A stretch of DNA of 64,000 bases from JACKNG01 sp040220855 (lineage in GTDB: Bacteria > Pseudomonadota > Gammaproteobacteria > Ga0077536): assembly GCA_040220855.1 (NCBI GenBank), contig JAVJVZ010000043.1:159596-223595 (forward strand), written 5' to 3'. Every line of letters starts with the position of its first letter. Within the stretch, counting starts at the first letter, position 1. The notes under the pieces are model-generated. The model saw nothing but the letters and a program-made list of their open reading frames with translations, ran no database searches and had not been told where the DNA came from. This document shows, piece after piece, positions 60,715-64,000 of this stretch. Made by a program: the position numbers and the translations under genes.

Positions 60715-62840
60715 GCGTGCGCGTCGAGGCCGCGCCGGACGCTGCCGCCGAGGCGCCGGTGGTGGTCACCATCGGCAACCCGAACACCGGCAAGAGCACG
60801 CTGTTCAACGCCCTCACCGGACTGCGCCAGAAAGTCAGCAATTATCCCGGGGTCACCGTCGAGCAGGTATCGGGCCGCGCGACGCTCGGCGGGCAGGCGG
60901 TCCGCCTGGTCGACGTGCCCGGCACCTACTCACTGGCAGCGAGCTCACCGGACGAGATGATCGCTGTCGACGTCCTGTGTGGCGCGGTGCCCGGCATGCC
61001 GCGGCCGCAGGCGGTCATCGTCGTGGTCGACGCGACCAACCTGCGCCGCAACCTGTTCCTCGTCACGCAGGTGCTGGAAGCGGGCGTGCCCACGGTCATT
61101 GCGCTCAACATGACCGATCTCCTCGACTCGCGCGCAATCAGTGTCGATCACGAAGCACTGGCCCTGCGCCTGAGTGTGCCGGTGGTGCCGATCGCCGCCG
61201 CCGAAGGGCGGGGTCTCGAACAACTCGGCGCGGCCGTCAGTGATGTCATGGCGGTACCGCCGCAGGTGCCGGTCACGATCAACCCGGCCCTCGACGAGGC
61301 GGTCGACACCCTGGCTGCAGAGCTCGGCGCCAGCGGTGCCGAGGAGCAGCCGCTCGAGCTGCGCCGCGCGCTCATCGATGCCGGTGGCTACGCCGAGCAG
61401 CGCCTGCTCGCGCGCCACGGCGAGGGGTTGCGCGCGCGCCTCGAGACGCTGCGCGATACGGTGGGCAGCGGGCGCAATCTCGCCACGCTCGAGGCGCGCG
61501 ACCGCTACAGCTACATCCAGCGCCTGCTCGAGGGCGTCGAGCAGCGCGGCGAACCGACCCGTCAGCATGCGCGCGACACCGCCGACCGCATTCTCAACCA
61601 CCCGTTGTGGGGCATGCTCGTGTTCGCGCTGGTCATGGCAGCGGTGTTCCAGGCCGTGTTCGCCTGGGCCGCGCCGCTGGTCGACGGCATCGACTACCTG
61701 ACCGGCGCTGCCAGCGACGCCGCACGTCACCTCCTCGGCAGTGGCATCGTCGGCAGCTTCGTCGCCGATGGCGTCATCGCGGGCGTCGGCGCGGTGGTCG
61801 TGTTCCTGCCCCAGATCCTGATCCTGTTCGCCTTCATCATCGTGCTCGAAGATACCGGCTACATGGCGCGGGCCGCCTTCCTGATGGACCGCGCGATGCG
61901 CGCCATCGGGCTCTCCGGACAGTCCTTCATTCCGATGCTGTCGAGCTTTGCCTGCGCGGTGCCAGGGATCATGGGCACGCGCATCATCGCCAACCGCCAC
62001 GACCGCCTCGCCACCATCATGGCGGCGCCGTTCATGACCTGCTCGGCCCGCCTGCCGATCTACTCGTTGCTGATCGCGGCCTTCGTGCCGGACACGCGCT
62101 ACCTTGGCGGCATCATCAACCTGCAGGGGCTGGTGCTGTTCGGCCTCTACGTGCTCGGCATCCTCGGCGCCGCGCTGACCGCATGGCTGATCAGCCGCCT
62201 CTACTGGTCGCGGGTCAAGTCGCGCTTCCTGCTCGAAATGCCCCCGTACCGTGCGCCCAACCTGCGCGCGGTGCTGACCAAGCTGCTCAGCCGCGCGCTG
62301 ATTTTCCTGCGCCGCGCCGGCACCATCATCTTCGCCGTCACGCTGGTGATATGGGCGCTCGCTTCGTTTCCACGTGCGCCCTCGCCGGACGCCGTCGATG
62401 CCCCCGCGGTGGCATCACTCGAGGACAGTTACCTCGGCCGCATGAGCCGGGTGGTGGCGCCCGTATTCGCACCGCTCGGCTGGGACTGGAAGGTCACTGC
62501 CGCGGTGCTCGCCTCGTTCCCGGCACGCGAGGTGGTGATTGCAGCGCTCGGCACCATCTATGCCGTCGACACCGAGGCGGAGTCCGGCGCGAGCACGCTG
62601 ACCGCGCGCATCCGCACTGCGCGCCATCCCGATGGTTCACTCGTCTACACCCTGCCCATGGTGCTCGGACTGCTGGTGTTCTACGCGTTCTGCCTGCAGT
62701 GCGCCTCGACCATCGCGGTGATGCGACGCGAGACCGGCACCTGGCGCTGGCCCGCGGCAGCCTGGCTTTACATGACGGGGCTCGGTTACCTCGGCGCCCT
62801 TGCCATCTACCAGCTCGGCGGCCGCCTGTTCGCCGGCTGA
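60711..62840 (+). CDS. feoB: ferrous iron transport protein B
   Basis: 709-residue G-protein-linked Fe(II) permease. G1 GNPNTGKST near residues 22-30, G2 KVSNYPGVTVE, G3 DVPGTYSL and G4 NMTD form the GTPase; a GDI-like helical domain follows, then two Gate motifs with conserved Cys (SSFACAVPGIMGTRI and MAAPFMTCSARLPIYSLLIAAFVP) and about ten helices. ATGA overlaps FeoA2. Under the Fur box at 60123. Confidence 0.97.
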   Translation: MSVRVEAAPDAAAEAPVVVTIGNPNTGKSTLFNALTGLRQKVSNYPGVTVEQVSGRATLGGQAVRLVDVPGTYSLAASSPDEMIAVDVLCGAVPGMPRPQAVIVVVDATNLRRNLFLVTQVLEAGVPTVIALNMTDLLDSRAISVDHEALALRLSVPVVPIAAAEGRGLEQLGAAVSDVMAVPPQVPVTINPALDEAVDTLAAELGASGAEEQPLELRRALIDAGGYAEQRLLARHGEGLRARLETLRDTVGSGRNLATLEARDRYSYIQRLLEGVEQRGEPTRQHARDTADRILNHPLWGMLVFALVMAAVFQAVFAWAAPLVDGIDYLTGAASDAARHLLGSGIVGSFVADGVIAGVGAVVVFLPQILILFAFIIVLEDTGYMARAAFLMDRAMRAIGLSGQSFIPMLSSFACAVPGIMGTRIIANRHDRLATIMAAPFMTCSARLPIYSLLIAAFVPDTRYLGGIINLQGLVLFGLYVLGILGAALTAWLISRLYWSRVKSRFLLEMPPYRAPNLRAVLTKLLSRALIFLRRAGTIIFAVTLVIWALASFPRAPSPDAVDAPAVASLEDSYLGRMSRVVAPVFAPLGWDWKVTAAVLASFPAREVVIAALGTIYAVDTEAESGASTLTARIRTARHPDGSLVYTLPMVLGLLVFYAFCLQCASTIAVMRRETGTWRWPAAAWLYMTGLGYLGALAIYQLGGRLFAG

Positions 62841-62925
62841 TCGCCGTCATTGGCGCCGGGTGGCACGACCCGGGCTTGCCCTTTATCATCGCGCCCCTCA
62901 CGACCGCAGCCCGAGACTCGCAGTG

Positions 62926-63987
62926 ATGTTCCAAGTAACCGACGACGAGCGCATTGCCGGCTACCGCCCGCTGATCCCGCCGGTAATCCTGATGGAGGAG
63001 CTGCCGCTCACCGAGCAGGCTTCCAATACCGTCGCCAATGCCAGGCGCGAGGCGGAAGCCATCGTGCGTGGCGAGGACGACCGTCTGCTCGTGGTGACCG
63101 GCCCGTGCTCGATTCACGATACCAAGGCCGCGCTCGAGTACGCCGACCACCTGCAGGGCATGATGCACGAGCTCGCCGCCGACCTGCGCATCGTGATGCG
63201 CGTGTACTTCGAGAAGCCACGCACCACTGTCGGCTGGAAAGGCCTCATCAACGACCCGCACCTCGACGGCACCTTCGACATCAACAACGGCCTGCGTGCC
63301 GCCCGCGGGCTGCTGCTCGAGCTCGCCAACCGCGGTATTCCGGCCGGCTCCGAGTTCCTCGACGTCATCACGCCGCAGTTCATCGCCGATCTCATCTGCT
63401 GGGGCGCGATCGGAGCCCGCACCACCGAATCGCAGATACATCGCGAGCTCGCCTCGGGCTCGTCGATGCCGATCGGGTTCAAGAACGGGACCGACGGCAA
63501 CGTGCAGATCGCGGTCGACGCCATCGGCGCCGCGCGCCACGCCCACCATTTCCTGTCTGTCACCAAGCAGAGTATCGCCGCCATCGTCACCACGCGCGGC
63601 AACGACGCCTGCCATCTTATCCTGCGCGGCTCCAACCAGGGACCCAACTACGACGCCGACGCCGTCGCCGCGGCCTGCGCCCTGCTCGCCAAGGCGGGTC
63701 TGCGCGAGCGCCTGATGGTCGACTGCAGCCACGGCAACAGCCGCAAGGACCACGCGCGCCAGCCGGAGGTGGTGGCGGACCTGTGTCGCCAGATTGCCGC
63801 TGGATCGCAGCGCATCTGCGGTGTCATGCTCGAGAGCCACCTGCGTGAAGGCAAGCAGAACCATGGCGACTCGACGCCGCTCGTCTATGGCCAGAGCATC
63901 ACCGACGCGTGCATGTCATGGGAGATGACCGCGCCCCTGCTTCACGATCTCGCCGCGGCCGTGCGCCAGCGCCGCGCCGCGGCCTGA
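62926..63987 (+). CDS. 3-deoxy-7-phosphoheptulonate (DAHP) synthase
   Basis: 353-residue type I DAHP synthase (AroF/G/H type) condensing PEP and erythrose-4-phosphate at the head of the aromatic pathway. VVTGPCSIHD near residue 60 (PEP-site Arg/Lys and metal Cys), RIVMRVYFEKPRTTVGWKGLINDP near 90-113, GARTTESQIHRELASG near 165, GFKNGTDGN near 185, ILRGSNQGPNY, DCSHGNSRKD near 265 and GVMLESHLREGKQ near 305. Which feedback class (Phe, Tyr, Trp) cannot be read reliably. GTG at 62923 is an adjacent alternative. Confidence 0.95.
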   Translation: MFQVTDDERIAGYRPLIPPVILMEELPLTEQASNTVANARREAEAIVRGEDDRLLVVTGPCSIHDTKAALEYADHLQGMMHELAADLRIVMRVYFEKPRTTVGWKGLINDPHLDGTFDINNGLRAARGLLLELANRGIPAGSEFLDVITPQFIADLICWGAIGARTTESQIHRELASGSSMPIGFKNGTDGNVQIAVDAIGAARHAHHFLSVTKQSIAAIVTTRGNDACHLILRGSNQGPNYDADAVAAACALLAKAGLRERLMVDCSHGNSRKDHARQPEVVADLCRQIAAGSQRICGVMLESHLREGKQNHGDSTPLVYGQSITDACMSWEMTAPLLHDLAAAVRQRRAAA

Positions 63988-64000
63988 GCCCGCTCGCGCG

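Overview
The window reads as an ordinary stretch of chromosome from a high-GC, free-living gammaproteobacterium. Evidence for the group: icd next to aceK, SohB, ZapG/YhcB, a LolC/E permease, AvtA, RNase D, Prc, Tag, Mug and a class II PyrC of E. coli length. Genus cannot be fixed from sequence alone. Genes are dense on both strands, many start codons overlap the preceding stop by 4 bases, and GTG or TTG starts are common. I see no rRNA, tRNA, CRISPR array, insertion sequence or prophage.

Layout. 0-3.3 kb: truncated RND/MMPL exporter, flavin reductase-like protein, YCF48 beta-propeller protein, tag. 3.4-11.5 kb: GST, thiolase, L-2-hydroxyglutarate oxidase, orphan cysC, FAD-linked 2-hydroxyacid oxidase coupled to an unknown protein, acyl-CoA ligase. 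11.6-17.6 kb: a tightly overlapped run pyrC-bioA-unknown-rhomboid-like-sodium symporter, then a cupin and a GDSL lipoprotein. 17.7-24.8 kb: FKBP isomerase, small protein, AsmA-like protein, rnd, prc, mug, drug/metabolite-type permease. 25-31.6 kb: HDAC-family hydrolase, crotonase, two-subunit molybdenum hydroxylase, msrA with a TlpA-like thioredoxin, two small proteins. 31.6-41.8 kb: a probable sigma-54-driven small RNA, lolC, nucleotidyltransferase, SDR, DUF4197, queD, TauE-type permease, PilZ, zapG, sohB, a second HDAC-family protein, avtA. 42-45.9 kb: small membrane protein, FHA protein, hipA/hipB, then about 820 bp without genes. 45.9-56.6 kb: lhr, trmO, IalB-like, DUF192, photolyase, SRPBCC plus beta-propeller pair, epimerase-like protein, PqiA. 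57-64 kb: icd-aceK, Fur-box feoA-feoA-feoB, DAHP synthase.

How genes may work together: icd-aceK is the isocitrate branch-point module; feoAAB is a Fur-controlled ferrous iron uptake operon; the 2Fe-2S and molybdopterin subunits form one periplasmic oxidoreductase; avtA-HDAC, phrB-DUF192, rnd-AsmA-like and hipB-hipA are same-strand pairs.

The points most worth a second look are: a sigma-54 promoter followed within about 110 bp by a strong intrinsic terminator and an anti-Shine-Dalgarno-like stretch (31.65-31.86 kb); a HipA homologue lacking its catalytic and metal-binding residues; a rhomboid homologue lacking both catalytic residues; and a QueD homologue lacking one zinc-ligand histidine. 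No large new multi-gene system is evident.
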